NCBI RefSeq assembly: GCF_034661295.1
Contig: NZ_CP141062.1
Span: forward strand, 2,852,001 to 2,916,000
Reading direction: 5' to 3'
Length of the DNA: 64,000 nucleotides
Origin: Faecalibacter sp. LW9
GTDB taxonomy: Bacteria > Bacteroidota > Bacteroidia > Flavobacteriales > Weeksellaceae
Position 1 is the first letter of the stretch; each line of letters opens with the position of its first letter. Below the pieces are notes generated by a model. It had not been told where the DNA came from, ran no database searches, and saw only the letters and a program-made list of their open reading frames with translations. Shown here in pieces: positions 51,901 through 60,477 of this stretch. The position numbers were made by a program, and so were the translations under genes.

Positions 51901-54857
51901 AATTGATTTTCAGAAACTTTAAATTTGACCGTTTTATTCTTTCTTAAATCTAAAACGCCTTCTTGAATCGATTGATTATTCGCGTTAATGGAATAATGTA
52001 CAAATACATTTTTCTCTGGTGATTGGAAGCTCACTTTTACTTCGTCACCAACTTTGTAAGTCGATTGATTTGTTGTTGCTGAAACTAAAGTATAGTCATT
52101 AGGTTGACTTGGATTCGAAACATAAATGATTTTCTCCATTTCAATTTGATCATTTCCATCCATGACAAACCCTTTGATTACATAATAATCTTCCTGTAGA
52201 TGATTTAAATTCTTAAATTGAATTTCTGACGCGATTGATGTATCAAACGTTTGTTCCGCAACTTTTACACCCAATTTCCAATTTTTAGGAATGGATTGAT
52301 TAGGATAGGTATACGATGGAAATAACTGACGAAATTCTTTCTCCGAATAATAATCGTAGGTCGTATTCCACTGATTCAATTTTAATACACGATTAGGAGA
52401 TTGCAAACGATAAATTTCAATTTTTCCTTTACCTTCTTGTTTTACATCGTTTACATTTTTAACCGAAACATTAAACGATTGGATTTGGTCAATCGTCGTT
52501 TTTTCATTAAGATCAACCGAAAGAATTATACGTTTATCTCCTACTTTTACAGATGAAGTTGTGGACTGCGTTTCTCCATTAATATCTGTTACGCTAACTT
52601 CTATCATATAATTATACAAACGATCAACATCTTTACGCTCTTCCTTAGGTTTGGCTTTAAATTCAAATGAGTAGTTACCAAAAGCATCCGTTTTTGTCTC
52701 ACCAACTTGCATTACTTCTTTACCCGATCTACCATTAGGAATACTTCTGTACCATGGCCAAAATGTGAATAATTCTTGACGATAAACAATATATTTTACA
52801 ACTGACTGATCAATTGCTGCACCTGAAAATGCTTCTGCTTTACCAGTAACTTTAATCTGATCATTAAGTTTATAAACACCTTTTTGCTCCTCAACTTTAA
52901 CTTCAAATTTTGGACGTTTATATTCTTCGACACGAATCGATTGATAACCTTTGATTGCATTATATTTAGAAATCACATAAAGTTGATAATTTCCTGTTAA
53001 TCCATTGGCCGGAAGCTGAAAGCTACCGTTAAATGAACCAAAATCATTAGATGTACCAGTTGTTTTAGCGACCTCTTTTCCATTCACATCGCGTAAAATC
53101 ACGGTGATTTCTTGCTGAGGAATAACCTCACTTTCTTTTTTGTAAGTTTTGTAAAGAATGGTCTTGAAATACACCGTTTGATTTGGACGATAAATGGCAC
53201 GATCCGTCAGAATTTTAGCCGAATTTCTAGGTTTTTCTGTTTTGATTGCATTAGAATAAACATAAGAAGAATAAATCGTTTGGTCTCCTTTTACACGGTA
53301 TTTGATATTTTGATACGAAGAAGAAGAATTGATTTTCGCCTTCCCTTCTTGGTTTGTAATTACTGTAGTCGTTGATTTATTGTTATAATTATTTAAAAAT
53401 ACTTCTATGGCCTGGTTATTTATTGGTCTTCCTGATTTTCTGTCAACCACATACAATTGATCTTTCACCGAATTAATCATATAATTCGATGCCGAAACGA
53501 ACAGATATTTCGTAACCTCTTTATTTCTTAAATTAAAAGAGTTTTCAGCAGAAACTAAAACCACATAACTCCCTGCAGCCAAAGGATTCAACTTGTAAAT
53601 AGCTGTATGCGTTTGATAATCATCGAAGGATTTTAAATCTATCGTATATTCTTGGAATGTTTTTAAACCATAGAATAGATTTTCAACTTTTTTCAAACTT
53701 TTTTCATCGTATGCTTGAAGATTCGAAAATTCAGCATCCTCGAATTTTGGTGTGTATCGATACACACGAACGTAAAGTTGATTTGTATTTTTATGACTGA
53801 TTTCAACAGGAATATTTTCATTCGGAATCAGATATTGCTCCGTATTAAGTCTAAATTCTTTTGCTCGTATTTGATTGGCTTGATCAATCACAAATTTAGT
53901 TTGATCTGAATTAGGAAAGCGCTGTTTTAACTTTTGCTCAATTTCAAAAATCTTCGCATAACTTCCCTTTTTAAGCTGTTCATCATCCATTAATCGTTCA
54001 ACATAAATGGAATAAACAACAGAACTATACCACGCTTCTTTTTCGTAAATTTTAGCTAATTGTTCGATTTCTTTAAAGAATTCATCTTTTGTCATTGAAC
54101 TTTCTTTTCTTAATAGTTGTTCGCTTTGATTGTATAAAAACGCATTGAATTTTCCTTTTTGGCTATTTAATTTAGCTAATTCTTGATTCAATTGATTGGC
54201 TTTAATCGCTACTTTATCACGATCAGAAGAAATCAATCTATGGTCCAAATACGAAAGGTAATCATGGACCATCACATCATATAATGTTGGTGTAAGCTCT
54301 GATTGCTTTTGTTTTTGATCTAATGTTTCAATTAAAACATTCCATTTCGAAATATCTTCTTTGATCAACTCATTTTTGGATTGAAGCGCTTTTTGATACA
54401 ACTCCTCTATTTTATGAAAAAAAGTATTATTAGACCAGAATCGAACATCATTCGATGATTGATCATCAACTTCAGTTCGGCTTTTGATTTTATATTCATT
54501 TTCTGTAAAATATATAACATACAATTTCGCCAAATACATTTGAACGATTGCATCTCGCACTTGAGATTTCCCGTTAATTTCTTTACTGAATGTCTTAAAA
54601 ACAAAGTTAACATCATCGGTATCGTCTGTTGTGGCAACTTTTATTTTTGCTTCATAGAATAAAGCTTTAATGTAATTGGCTTCATCTTTTAAATTTTTGG
54701 CTGACGATTTTATTTCGTCAATTTTTGATTGCAAGGATTTAAATTGACCATTTGCAATGTCTTGATCAATCCTTTTCCATTGCTGTTCGATGGATGGATT
54801 CTGAGCCATAACACACAGTGGAATAAGAAAAGTTAATATGTAAGAAAATATTCTCAT
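48948..54857 (-). CDS. Alpha-2-macroglobulin-like protein with thioester motif
   Basis: This ~1969-residue exported protein starts MRIFSYILTFLIPLCVMAQ, a signal peptide. The frame extends upstream to 54941, but ATG 54857 gives the signal sequence. The middle shows the MG2-type domain (ILTDRAIYRPNQTVYFKTILY), a bait-region-like segment, the A2M domain (FFFPNLKTDADGNVIIEFTAPES, read in parts) and the thioester domain with PYECAEQVFSRLYG (C1429). It has the CxEQ thioester motif. Relatives trap proteases in the periplasm or on the surface, often with a penicillin-binding protein 1C gene beside them; none is adjacent. Length is within the range of Bacteroidetes members. It is a single-gene unit. 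Confidence 0.92.
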   Translation of the reverse strand: MRIFSYILTFLIPLCVMAQNPSIEQQWKRIDQDIANGQFKSLQSKIDEIKSSAKNLKDEANYIKALFYEAKIKVATTDDTDDVNFVFKTFSKEINGKSQVRDAIVQMYLAKLYVIYFTENEYKIKSRTEVDDQSSNDVRFWSNNTFFHKIEELYQKALQSKNELIKEDISKWNVLIETLDQKQKQSELTPTLYDVMVHDYLSYLDHRLISSDRDKVAIKANQLNQELAKLNSQKGKFNAFLYNQSEQLLRKESSMTKDEFFKEIEQLAKIYEKEAWYSSVVYSIYVERLMDDEQLKKGSYAKIFEIEQKLKQRFPNSDQTKFVIDQANQIRAKEFRLNTEQYLIPNENIPVEISHKNTNQLYVRVYRYTPKFEDAEFSNLQAYDEKSLKKVENLFYGLKTFQEYTIDLKSFDDYQTHTAIYKLNPLAAGSYVVLVSAENSFNLRNKEVTKYLFVSASNYMINSVKDQLYVVDRKSGRPINNQAIEVFLNNYNNKSTTTVITNQEGKAKINSSSSYQNIKYRVKGDQTIYSSYVYSNAIKTEKPRNSAKILTDRAIYRPNQTVYFKTILYKTYKKESEVIPQQEITVILRDVNGKEVAKTTGTSNDFGSFNGSFQLPANGLTGNYQLYVISKYNAIKGYQSIRVEEYKRPKFEVKVEEQKGVYKLNDQIKVTGKAEAFSGAAIDQSVVKYIVYRQELFTFWPWYRSIPNGRSGKEVMQVGETKTDAFGNYSFEFKAKPKEERKDVDRLYNYMIEVSVTDINGETQSTTSSVKVGDKRIILSVDLNEKTTIDQIQSFNVSVKNVNDVKQEGKGKIEIYRLQSPNRVLKLNQWNTTYDYYSEKEFRQLFPSYTYPNQSIPKNWKLGVKVAEQTFDTSIASEIQFKNLNHLQEDYYVIKGFVMDGNDQIEMEKIIYVSNPSQPNDYTLVSATTNQSTYKVGDEVKVSFQSPEKNVFVHYSINANNQSIQEGVLDLRKNKTVKFKVSENQLGGTALSYFVVYNNDFKTDKVDVNIPMASKDLKVTTSIFRDKLIPGEKEKWQIKITGNEKEKVSSEVLAAMYDASLDQFVNHSIAFNPNLYRSNYVRNYFDQMNTGLNTSFSNVINAIWTNEIYSSYAISGLNFNLFNFQFTNYNSMWRNYDEGMVLSEVKTVGGITMNEGRVSNAMQKQALPAPKATAQSPMVSPEAKVQEIEEQINQVQARKVLNETAFFFPNLKTDADGNVIIEFTAPESLTEWKLMTLAHTKDLKVGYLENRVKTQKELMVVPNAPRFLREGDRVSISTKINNLSEQTLSGTAKLMLFDPFTNEPMDAKFKVNQPAQNFTSAQGSSDQVTWTLEVPKNVQAVVYRVVAISGDFSDGEETALPILTNRMLVTETMPIYIKENQTKTFNFKNIEQNKSTTLDHFKLTFEMTANPIWNAIFALPYLREYPYECAEQVFSRLYGNMVSEKIINSNPKIKAVFDQWNAKGEVKSKLLLNAELKNIILEETPWVRSAENEDTQMKQIATLFQMNQMQNEMHSAFEKLSAKQQENGGFAWFDGGRPNEYITTHIIAGFGNLKNMNVNFNAMNIQPNELIRRGIQFIDQENIKRYNEFKKDLKSFKNITYSDGIHYLYARSFFLDQFPMDKNLEEMKNVMLKNLNEKKLDLSLQQKAMTALVLKRFGMESAAKQVLISTRETAVLSDEMGMYWKNNQAGWFWYDAPVETQALLIEAYDEVLKDMQSVEEMKVWLLKNKQTNQWNSTKATTKAVYALLNTGKSWLDAEKGVNVTIGNVPFDIEKNSQAGSGYVKTAWNASEIKPEFGKVEVSKSSPGIAYGAMYWQYFENLDKIQSAETGIKFNKKLYVKANSANGPILKEISNETPIKVGDIVTVRLEISIDRNMEFVHIKDMRASGFEPVNVLSGYKWKGEFGYYESTRDASTNFFADYMRKGTYVFEYDLKANNAGNFSNGITSMQNMYAPELSAHSEGIRVDIKN

Positions 54858-54914
54858 AAAATGGTATTTGTAGTATAGATGCAATTTAGTGATAAAAGGT
54901 TGTTTATAGCGCAT

Positions 54915-54951
54915 AAAAAAATCCGAATGCATGTGTAACATTCGGATTTTT
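54915..54951 (-). terminator. Intrinsic terminator after the pRiA4b-like gene
   Basis: A 13-bp stem (54917-54929 with 54939-54951) encloses a 9-nt loop, with T residues on the minus strand. It ends the tsaC-cca-pRiA4b unit. Confidence 0.9.
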
Positions 54952-54972
54952 AAATATATAAAATTGTATTTT

Positions 54973-55488
54973 TTATAAATCTTCTAAGTCTAAATCTTCG
55001 TCGATTTGTAAATCATTTAATCCTGCATCTTCTGCAAAATCAATATCATCATCACCGTCTAAATCTAAGATTTCCATATCGCGTTTTGGTGCTTTTAATG
55101 GCATTGATCCGAAACGGTAAACAGTTAATGGATAATTTAATACTGCTGGTTTATCTTCGATCGAAATTAATTCAGCAACAAAAGTCCACATTTCCATGAA
55201 ATCGTAAACAAATTTTAAACGATCTCCTTGTTCATTGAAAACTTCTTTGATGTAGAAATCAGCCATTGTTTCATCAGTACCATCGTCTGACATATCTTCC
55301 AATGGAATTTCTTTTAATTCGACACCATCTTCATCAATTTCATAGAATGATGCTAATTCTTCACCTTGTAAACTGAAAGCACTGATAATCCCTTTGTATA
55401 AAGTAAATAATGTTTGCTTTTCTTTAATTTCAATATCTCTGAAAACATCCTCCTTTGCATCAAGGAATACACGAATTTTATATATCAC
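54973..55488 (-). CDS. pRiA4b ORF-3-like protein with acidic tail
   Basis: This 171-residue protein resembles the plasmid pRiA4b ORF-3-like family (VFLDAKEDVFRDIEIKEKQTLFTLYKGI, in parts, and a middle with FYIKEVFNEQGDRLKFVYDFMEMW). The family is widespread, sometimes with mobile elements, but its biochemistry is poorly known. The last ~35 residues are almost all acidic (DLDGDDDIDFAEDAGLN and DEDLDLEDL), which suggests a disordered tail for binding basic proteins or nucleic-acid mimicry. It starts 3 bp after the CCA transferase stop, in an operon with tRNA maturation genes. No signal peptide or membrane segment is present. Confidence 0.75.
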   Translation of the reverse strand: MIYKIRVFLDAKEDVFRDIEIKEKQTLFTLYKGIISAFSLQGEELASFYEIDEDGVELKEIPLEDMSDDGTDETMADFYIKEVFNEQGDRLKFVYDFMEMWTFVAELISIEDKPAVLNYPLTVYRFGSMPLKAPKRDMEILDLDGDDDIDFAEDAGLNDLQIDEDLDLEDL

Positions 55489-55491
55489 TTT

Positions 55492-56913
55492 TTAACTATT
55501 TTTCAATTCTAAATTTAAACTTTTTCCAAATTCTACCACAAAATTATAAGCAGATTCGTAGCTATTTTCTACTTCCCCTTCTAAAATGGCTTCCTTAATG
55601 GCATTTTTAATAATTCCAACTTCCTTACAAGGTGCTAAACCAAACATTTCCATGATTTGTTCACCTGAAATTGGTGGTTGGAAATTACGAACTCGATCAC
55701 GTTCTTCAACATCCTTAATTTTTTGCTCAACCAATTCAAAATTTTGTTTGAATCGTTTTTGCTTGCGTTCATTTTTCGTCGTAATATCCGCTTTACAAAG
55801 CGTAATTAAATCCTCGAAATCTTCACCCGCATCAAACAATAAACGACGTAATGCCGAATCTGTTGCATCATCATCCACAACCGCAATTGGACGTGAACTC
55901 ATCATGACCAATTTCTGTACATATTTCATTTGTGGTCCTAAAGGTAATTTTAAACGTCGAAACAATTTAACTACCATTTTAGATCCTACAAATTCATGGG
56001 AATGGAATGTCCAACCTACTTTTTTATCAAAACGTTTCGTAACCGCTTTACCGATATCATGTAATAAGGCTGCCCAACGTAACCAAACATTATCTGTATG
56101 AACAGAAATATTATCGACAACTTCTAATGTATGATAAAAATTATCTTTATGCTTCTGTCCTTCAACCTCTTCAATCCCTTTTAAAGCGACCAATTCGGGT
56201 AAAATATATTGCAATAATCCTGCCTTTTCCAACAGATTTAACCCAAAAGAAGGTTTGTCTGTCATCATGATTTTTTGGAATTCATCCATCACACGTTCGA
56301 AAGAAACAATCTCAATTCGTTTTGCATTATCAATAATGGCTTGAAAAGATTTTTCTTCAATCACAAAATTTAATTGTGCTGCAAAACGTATAGCACGCAT
56401 CATGCGTAAAGGATCGTCAGAATACGTAACATTAGGCTCTAATGGCGTACGAATAATTCCATTTTTTAAATCTTCAATTCCATTAAATGGATCGATCAAT
56501 TCCCCAAATGTGGCTTTGTTCATCGATATCGCTAATGTATTAATGGTAAAATCACGTCTTTTTTGATCGTCTTCAATCGTACCATCTTCCACATGGGGTT
56601 TTCGGCTATCTTCTGAATAACTTTCTTTTCGCGCTCCAACAAATTCCAATTCTATATCTTGGTAACGAAACATTGCTGTTCCGAAACGTTTAAATACTGA
56701 AACTTGTGATGTATTTCCTAATGATTTTGCAACTTCTTTTGCAAGATTAATACCGTTTCCTACCGTTACAAAATCGATATCTTTTTTTCGCCCTCGACCT
56801 AATAAATAATCGCGTACAAAACCACCCACGACATAAGTTTCCTGATTGATTTGATCAGCAACTTCACATACGTTTGAAAAAAGTGGTAATGTTACAGCTT
56901 CTTGGATTTTCAT
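55492..56913 (-). CDS. cca: CCA tRNA nucleotidyltransferase with HD domain
   Basis: This 473-residue class II enzyme adds or repairs the 3' CCA of tRNAs. The N-terminal head shows YVVGGFVRDYLLGRGRKKDIDF with the catalytic DxD, then TINTLAISMNK and DDPLRMMRAIRFAAQLNF. A C-terminal HD phosphohydrolase-type domain has LRWAALLHDIGKAVTKRF. The layout with HD fits CCA-adding enzymes of Bacteroidetes. It lies between the TsaC-like gene (31 bp upstream) and the pRiA4b-like gene (3 bp downstream), so the operon groups two tRNA functions. Confidence 0.95.
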   Translation of the reverse strand: MKIQEAVTLPLFSNVCEVADQINQETYVVGGFVRDYLLGRGRKKDIDFVTVGNGINLAKEVAKSLGNTSQVSVFKRFGTAMFRYQDIELEFVGARKESYSEDSRKPHVEDGTIEDDQKRRDFTINTLAISMNKATFGELIDPFNGIEDLKNGIIRTPLEPNVTYSDDPLRMMRAIRFAAQLNFVIEEKSFQAIIDNAKRIEIVSFERVMDEFQKIMMTDKPSFGLNLLEKAGLLQYILPELVALKGIEEVEGQKHKDNFYHTLEVVDNISVHTDNVWLRWAALLHDIGKAVTKRFDKKVGWTFHSHEFVGSKMVVKLFRRLKLPLGPQMKYVQKLVMMSSRPIAVVDDDATDSALRRLLFDAGEDFEDLITLCKADITTKNERKQKRFKQNFELVEQKIKDVEERDRVRNFQPPISGEQIMEMFGLAPCKEVGIIKNAIKEAILEGEVENSYESAYNFVVEFGKSLNLELKNS

Positions 56914-56944
56914 TTTGCAAAAGTAAAAGATTTGACTAAAAAAA

Positions 56945-57502
56945 CTACTCTCTTATTACTTTTACTTCATTATCTAAACCTAATTTGATAATTGTAGACG
57001 CAGTAAAATGAGGTTCAAACGTTTCGCATTCATCTAAAACCAAATCTACACCTTTAATTACTTCAGGATGTACTTCTTTTAACACTTTTGGAGATGGATC
57101 ACCCGATAAATTGGCTGAAGTGGATACTATAGGCTCGTTTAAACGTCCAATAATTTTTTTGCACAATAAATCATCCGTTAAACGAATCGCTATCGTATTA
57201 TCTTCTGCAATTAATGATTTTGGTAAACCCTTTGGATTGTCATAGATAATCGTGATTGGTTTTTCGTTATATTCCATCAAATCCCAAGCTAATTCTGGAA
57301 CTTCTACAATATCTTGTAACATTTTAGGTGAATCAACTAAAATGATCAAAGATTTAGACGAAGGCCTATTCTTGATTTCATAAATTTTTTGAATTGCTTC
57401 TTCGTTCTTTGCGTCACACCCTAAACCTAATATGGTATCCGTAGGATATAACATGGTTTTACCTTCTTTTAGTTGTTCAACTATATCGTAAATGTTCGAC
57501 AT
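56945..57502 (-). CDS. L-threonylcarbamoyladenylate synthase (TsaC/Sua5-like)
   Basis: This 185-residue YrdC-domain protein makes threonylcarbamoyl-AMP from threonine, bicarbonate and ATP for t6A. It shows the conserved GKTMLYPTDTILGLGCDA, IYEIKNRPSSKSLIILV, IRLTDD and PIVSTSANLSGDPSPK. It lacks the C-terminal Sua5 domain. It is the first gene of a unit with cca. The transferase partner, tsaD, is 20 kb away in the same window. The YciO branch of the family could be mistaken for it, but the KxR and SxN motifs (KNRPSSK, STSANLSG) favour TsaC. The 197-bp gap upstream holds no gene. Confidence 0.9.
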   Translation of the reverse strand: MSNIYDIVEQLKEGKTMLYPTDTILGLGCDAKNEEAIQKIYEIKNRPSSKSLIILVDSPKMLQDIVEVPELAWDLMEYNEKPITIIYDNPKGLPKSLIAEDNTIAIRLTDDLLCKKIIGRLNEPIVSTSANLSGDPSPKVLKEVHPEVIKGVDLVLDECETFEPHFTASTIIKLGLDNEVKVIRE

Positions 57503-57666
57503 TACTGTATGTTATTAATTAATCTAAGTTAAAAGATTTATTTTTTGAGTTGGGTGCAAATTTCAAAATAATATCCTTATTTTATTCAAATCATCATAAT
57601 AATTTTCAATACACCCCATGAAAGTTATTATCATAAACTATGGAGGAAAGATATGAATTAAATCCA

Positions 57667-57674
57667 TAAATTTG
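57667..57674 (+). promoter_or_regulatory. -7 promoter element for the GT4 gene
   Basis: TAAATTTG matches TAnnTTTG exactly; the predicted leader to ATG 57700 is about 20 nt. Confidence 0.65.
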
Positions 57675-57699
57675 GTCACATAAAACTATTACTATTATC

Positions 57700-58794
57700 A
57701 TGAAAATCTTGCATATTTCTGGTGCTAGAAGCTGGGGTGGAAATGAACAGCAATTAATTCTGAATATTAACGAATTAAATCAACTGCAAACTAAAAATTT
57801 TATCTTTGGTATCGAAAATACACCATTGTATGAACGTGCAAAAAGACACAACATTGAATTTATCGCATCTAAATCGCGCAAAATTTCAAAGTTTGGGAAT
57901 GTTGCACAACTCAAAGATATCATTCAACAATATCAATTCGACGTCATTCATCTTCATACCAGTGATGCATTAACATTAATGTATTTCTATTCCTTATTAA
58001 ATTCTATTCCTGCCAAAGTCATTTTTAGTAAAAAAGGGATTGGAGGAAGTAGTAGCTTTTTAAGCAAGTTGAAATACAATGCTTCTTTTTTGCATCGCAT
58101 CATATGTGTTTCCAAAAGTGTGGAAGACAATTTTAAACCCATGTTGAATGAAAAGACAAAGCTTAAAACAACTGTTGTTTATGATTGTATTTCGGAACAA
58201 ACATTTCCTAAAATAAATGATGTGTTAATGAATCGTTTCAGCGATATCAAAGCATCTTATCTTATGGGATCCATTGCCAATCATACCAAAGCAAAAGATT
58301 TACCAACTTTAATTGAAGCTGTTTCCATCTTGAAGAATAAATATCAATTATCCAATTTCAAATTGATACAAGTAGGAGAATATTCAAAACTTACCGATGA
58401 ATTTAAAATGCTTATTCAACAAAAAGGTGTAGAAAATGAATTTATTTTAACCGGTAAAATTGAAGACGCCATGCAATTGAACCATATGTTTGATGCATTT
58501 GTTGTTTCATCCTCACGCGAAGGGGGCCTAACTTCTGCTTTAGAAGCTATGTTGTACCAAACTCCTGTGGTATCAACGCAAGTGGGTGTAATTCCAGAAG
58601 TAATTGTAAACGGTAAAAATGGTTTTACTTGTCCACCGAATCAACCTGAATTATTAGCAGATGCTCTTTTCGCGATGTATTCTTTAAATGAAGAGCAACG
58701 AAAAAATATGACAGATCAAAATTATCAATTTATTCTAGACAATTTCACGTCGAAAAACATTGCACAACAAATCCTTAAGATTTATGAATCCTAA
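57700..58794 (+). CDS. Glycosyltransferase family 4
   Basis: This 364-residue GT-B enzyme begins MKILHISGARSWGGNEQQL, the usual nucleotide-sugar-transferase start with a Gly-rich loop. The second Rossmann domain shows VGEYSKLTDEFKMLI, GKIEDAMQLNHMFDAFVVSSSREGGLTSALEAM with the EX7E-type acidic residues, and TQVGVIPEVIVNGKNGF. Such enzymes build lipopolysaccharide, capsule or other surface glycans from UDP- or GDP-sugars. Sugar and acceptor are unknown. It stands at the left edge of the surface-glycan cluster and overlaps the convergent GT2 gene by 4 bp at their 3' ends. Confidence 0.92.
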   Translation: MKILHISGARSWGGNEQQLILNINELNQLQTKNFIFGIENTPLYERAKRHNIEFIASKSRKISKFGNVAQLKDIIQQYQFDVIHLHTSDALTLMYFYSLLNSIPAKVIFSKKGIGGSSSFLSKLKYNASFLHRIICVSKSVEDNFKPMLNEKTKLKTTVVYDCISEQTFPKINDVLMNRFSDIKASYLMGSIANHTKAKDLPTLIEAVSILKNKYQLSNFKLIQVGEYSKLTDEFKMLIQQKGVENEFILTGKIEDAMQLNHMFDAFVVSSSREGGLTSALEAMLYQTPVVSTQVGVIPEVIVNGKNGFTCPPNQPELLADALFAMYSLNEEQRKNMTDQNYQFILDNFTSKNIAQQILKIYES

Positions 58795-59588
58795 GGGGTT
58801 AAATATTGATTAATGCCTTTTTCAGCAAAAGATAATTTCTCTGCAATTGTTTTTTGCTGAATTTTATCGTTACGATCCAAGAAAGATTTGCTTTGTTCAT
58901 GATGATAAATATGATAAACAATACCAGCAAATTTCAGGCGTTTCGCATAAATACCAGCATGATGCATTCGTAAAACTAATTCCGAATCTTCTCTACCCCA
59001 TCCTGTAAATTCTTCATTATATCCATTCACTCTAATAAAGTCTGACTTCCAAAATGAAAAATTACACCCTCTCATTTTAGATGAATAATTCGCATGCTTT
59101 TTTTGTTTTTTTGCAAGGGATAAAAAATGCAAAGTGCGACCTCTTTTTTTAATTCCCTTTGAAAAGAAATTAAACGCAATGGATTTATGTTGAAACAATG
59201 AATAGAGAGCTGATTCCTGTATATTAACACGAGAACCATACAAATACACATCTTTTTCAGCCAATTGCAAATGATCTTCCACAAAATTAGGATGCAATAT
59301 CACATCACCATCGATACTTATGATATATTCATTTTGAGCTTGAGCAATCGCTTTGTTCATAATTTTAGCCTTACGATTTCCTTCATCTTCATGCCATACA
59401 TGTTTTAATACGGTTGGAAAATCTTTTTGAATGTTTTCTATAAGAAGTTTTGTATCGGAAGTTGAACCGTCATCCGCTATAATTACCTCCTGAGGAAGTA
59501 CAGTTTGAGCTGCTATACTTTTAAGAACCAGTTCTAAAGCATCTGGCCAATTATAAGTCGATAAAACTAAGCTGGTATTAATCATCAT
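58791..59588 (-). CDS. Glycosyltransferase family 2 (galactosyltransferase-like C-terminus)
   Basis: This ~265-residue GT-A enzyme starts MMINTSLVLSTYNWPDALE. It shows the DXD-type region ISIDGDVILHP, DDGSTSDTKLL near the start, and a C-terminal segment GCNFSFWKSDFIRVNGYNEEFTGWGREDSELVLRM, seen in parts, which matches the Glyco_transf_7C domain with its ED motif. The frame also has ATG 59606, but an exact -7 element (59594-59601, minus) falls inside that extension, so ATG 59588 or 59585 is preferred. It is divergent from the InaA-like gene. The product is probably a surface-glycan sugar transferase; the donor is unknown. Confidence 0.9.
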   Translation of the reverse strand: MMINTSLVLSTYNWPDALELVLKSIAAQTVLPQEVIIADDGSTSDTKLLIENIQKDFPTVLKHVWHEDEGNRKAKIMNKAIAQAQNEYIISIDGDVILHPNFVEDHLQLAEKDVYLYGSRVNIQESALYSLFQHKSIAFNFFSKGIKKRGRTLHFLSLAKKQKKHANYSSKMRGCNFSFWKSDFIRVNGYNEEFTGWGREDSELVLRMHHAGIYAKRLKFAGIVYHIYHHEQSKSFLDRNDKIQQKTIAEKLSFAEKGINQYLTP

Positions 59589-59593
59589 ATCAA

Positions 59594-59601
59594 CAAAAAT
59601 A
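59594..59601 (-). promoter_or_regulatory. -7 promoter element for the GT2 gene
   Basis: The minus strand reads TATTTTTG, an exact TAnnTTTG, ending about 5 bp before ATG 59588; the mRNA would have almost no leader. Confidence 0.5.
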
Positions 59602-59605
59602 AGCA

Positions 59606-59613
59606 TATCTTTG
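59606..59613 (+). promoter_or_regulatory. -7 promoter element for the InaA-like gene
   Basis: TATCTTTG matches TAnnTTTG exactly on the plus strand and lies 4 bp from the opposing element for the GT2 gene. The predicted leader is about 47 nt. Confidence 0.5.
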
Positions 59614-59665
59614 GCATTGTAAAATGAAAAGTAGTAAATTAATTGCTACTCGAAATTTGTAACTA

Positions 59666-60445
59666 ATGAGTCAAAAAATTGTAGTCAATTCCAGATATCA
59701 AACTACAGCAGAAGAGATAAAAAACATTATAAATCGATTTGATTCGATTCAAGAGTATGTAGCCAAAGGTGATCGTAACTCAATCAAAAAGATTAAATTA
59801 AGCAATCAAAAAATTGCAACGATTAAATCTTTCAAGATCCCGAATATCGTCAATAAATATGTATACCGTTTTTTTAGAGAATCAAAAGCTCAACGATCTT
59901 ATGATTACGCTAAGAAATTGATTGATTTAGGATTCTTAACACCGTATCCAATTGCTTATGTTGAACAAACCACGCTCCTTCAATTCTTAAATAGTTATTA
60001 TTTCTGTGAAATGGTCGAAGCGGATTTAACGTATCGCGAAATGGTTCACGATAAACATTGGCCCAACCGCACGGAAATTCTTAAACAATTTACTCGTTTT
60101 ACCTACGAACTTCATGAGGCTGGAATTGAATTTTTAGATCATTCTCCTGGTAATACTTTAATAAAACAAGTCGAGGAGAACAAATACGAATTTTACTTGG
60201 TAGATTTAAATCGTATGAATTTCCATGATGAAATGGATTTTGATACACGAATGAAAAACTTTTCTCGATTAACACCTCATCAAGAAATGGTAGAAATTAT
60301 GGCTAAAGAATATGCCAAGTTAATCCATAAAGAGGAAGAAGATGTCATCCAAGCAATGTGGCAAAAAACCACAGAATTTCAAGAAAAATTTCATTTAAAA
60401 CAACAGCGTAAAAAGAAATTAAAAAGTCTGATTGGCAAAAAATAA
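59666..60445 (+). CDS. Lipopolysaccharide kinase (InaA/Kdo-kinase-like)
   Basis: This 259-residue protein has a protein-kinase-like fold typical of Kdo/InaA lipopolysaccharide kinases. Features are IKSFKIPNIVNKYVYRFFRESKAQRSYDYA (read in parts, with a Lys for ATP binding), the catalytic loop EFLDHSPGNTLI (with Asp and Asn) and a metal-binding VDLNRMNF. Relatives phosphorylate Kdo or heptose in lipid A-core, at the inner face of the inner membrane. The position among glycosyltransferases supports a role in LPS core assembly. The C-terminus is basic (QQRKKKLKSLIGKK), possibly contacting the membrane. A terminator shared with the convergent GHMP kinase follows. Confidence 0.9.
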   Translation: MSQKIVVNSRYQTTAEEIKNIINRFDSIQEYVAKGDRNSIKKIKLSNQKIATIKSFKIPNIVNKYVYRFFRESKAQRSYDYAKKLIDLGFLTPYPIAYVEQTTLLQFLNSYYFCEMVEADLTYREMVHDKHWPNRTEILKQFTRFTYELHEAGIEFLDHSPGNTLIKQVEENKYEFYLVDLNRMNFHDEMDFDTRMKNFSRLTPHQEMVEIMAKEYAKLIHKEEEDVIQAMWQKTTEFQEKFHLKQQRKKKLKSLIGKK

Positions 60446-60476
60446 AAAAAGCACTTCAAAATTGAAGTGCTTTTTT
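60445..60476. terminator. Bidirectional terminator between the InaA-like and GHMP kinase genes
   Basis: A long perfect stem (60445-60459 region with 60462-60476), core GCACTTCAA/TTGAAGTGC, is flanked by A and T tracts and can terminate transcription from both sides. Confidence 0.9.
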
Positions 60477-60477
60477 A

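Noticed and set aside
57503-57699. Possible RNA gene or small protein in the gap before the GT4 gene
   Set aside because: Only a promoter element for the GT4 gene stands out; no hairpin with T tract, tRNA fold or credible frame was seen.
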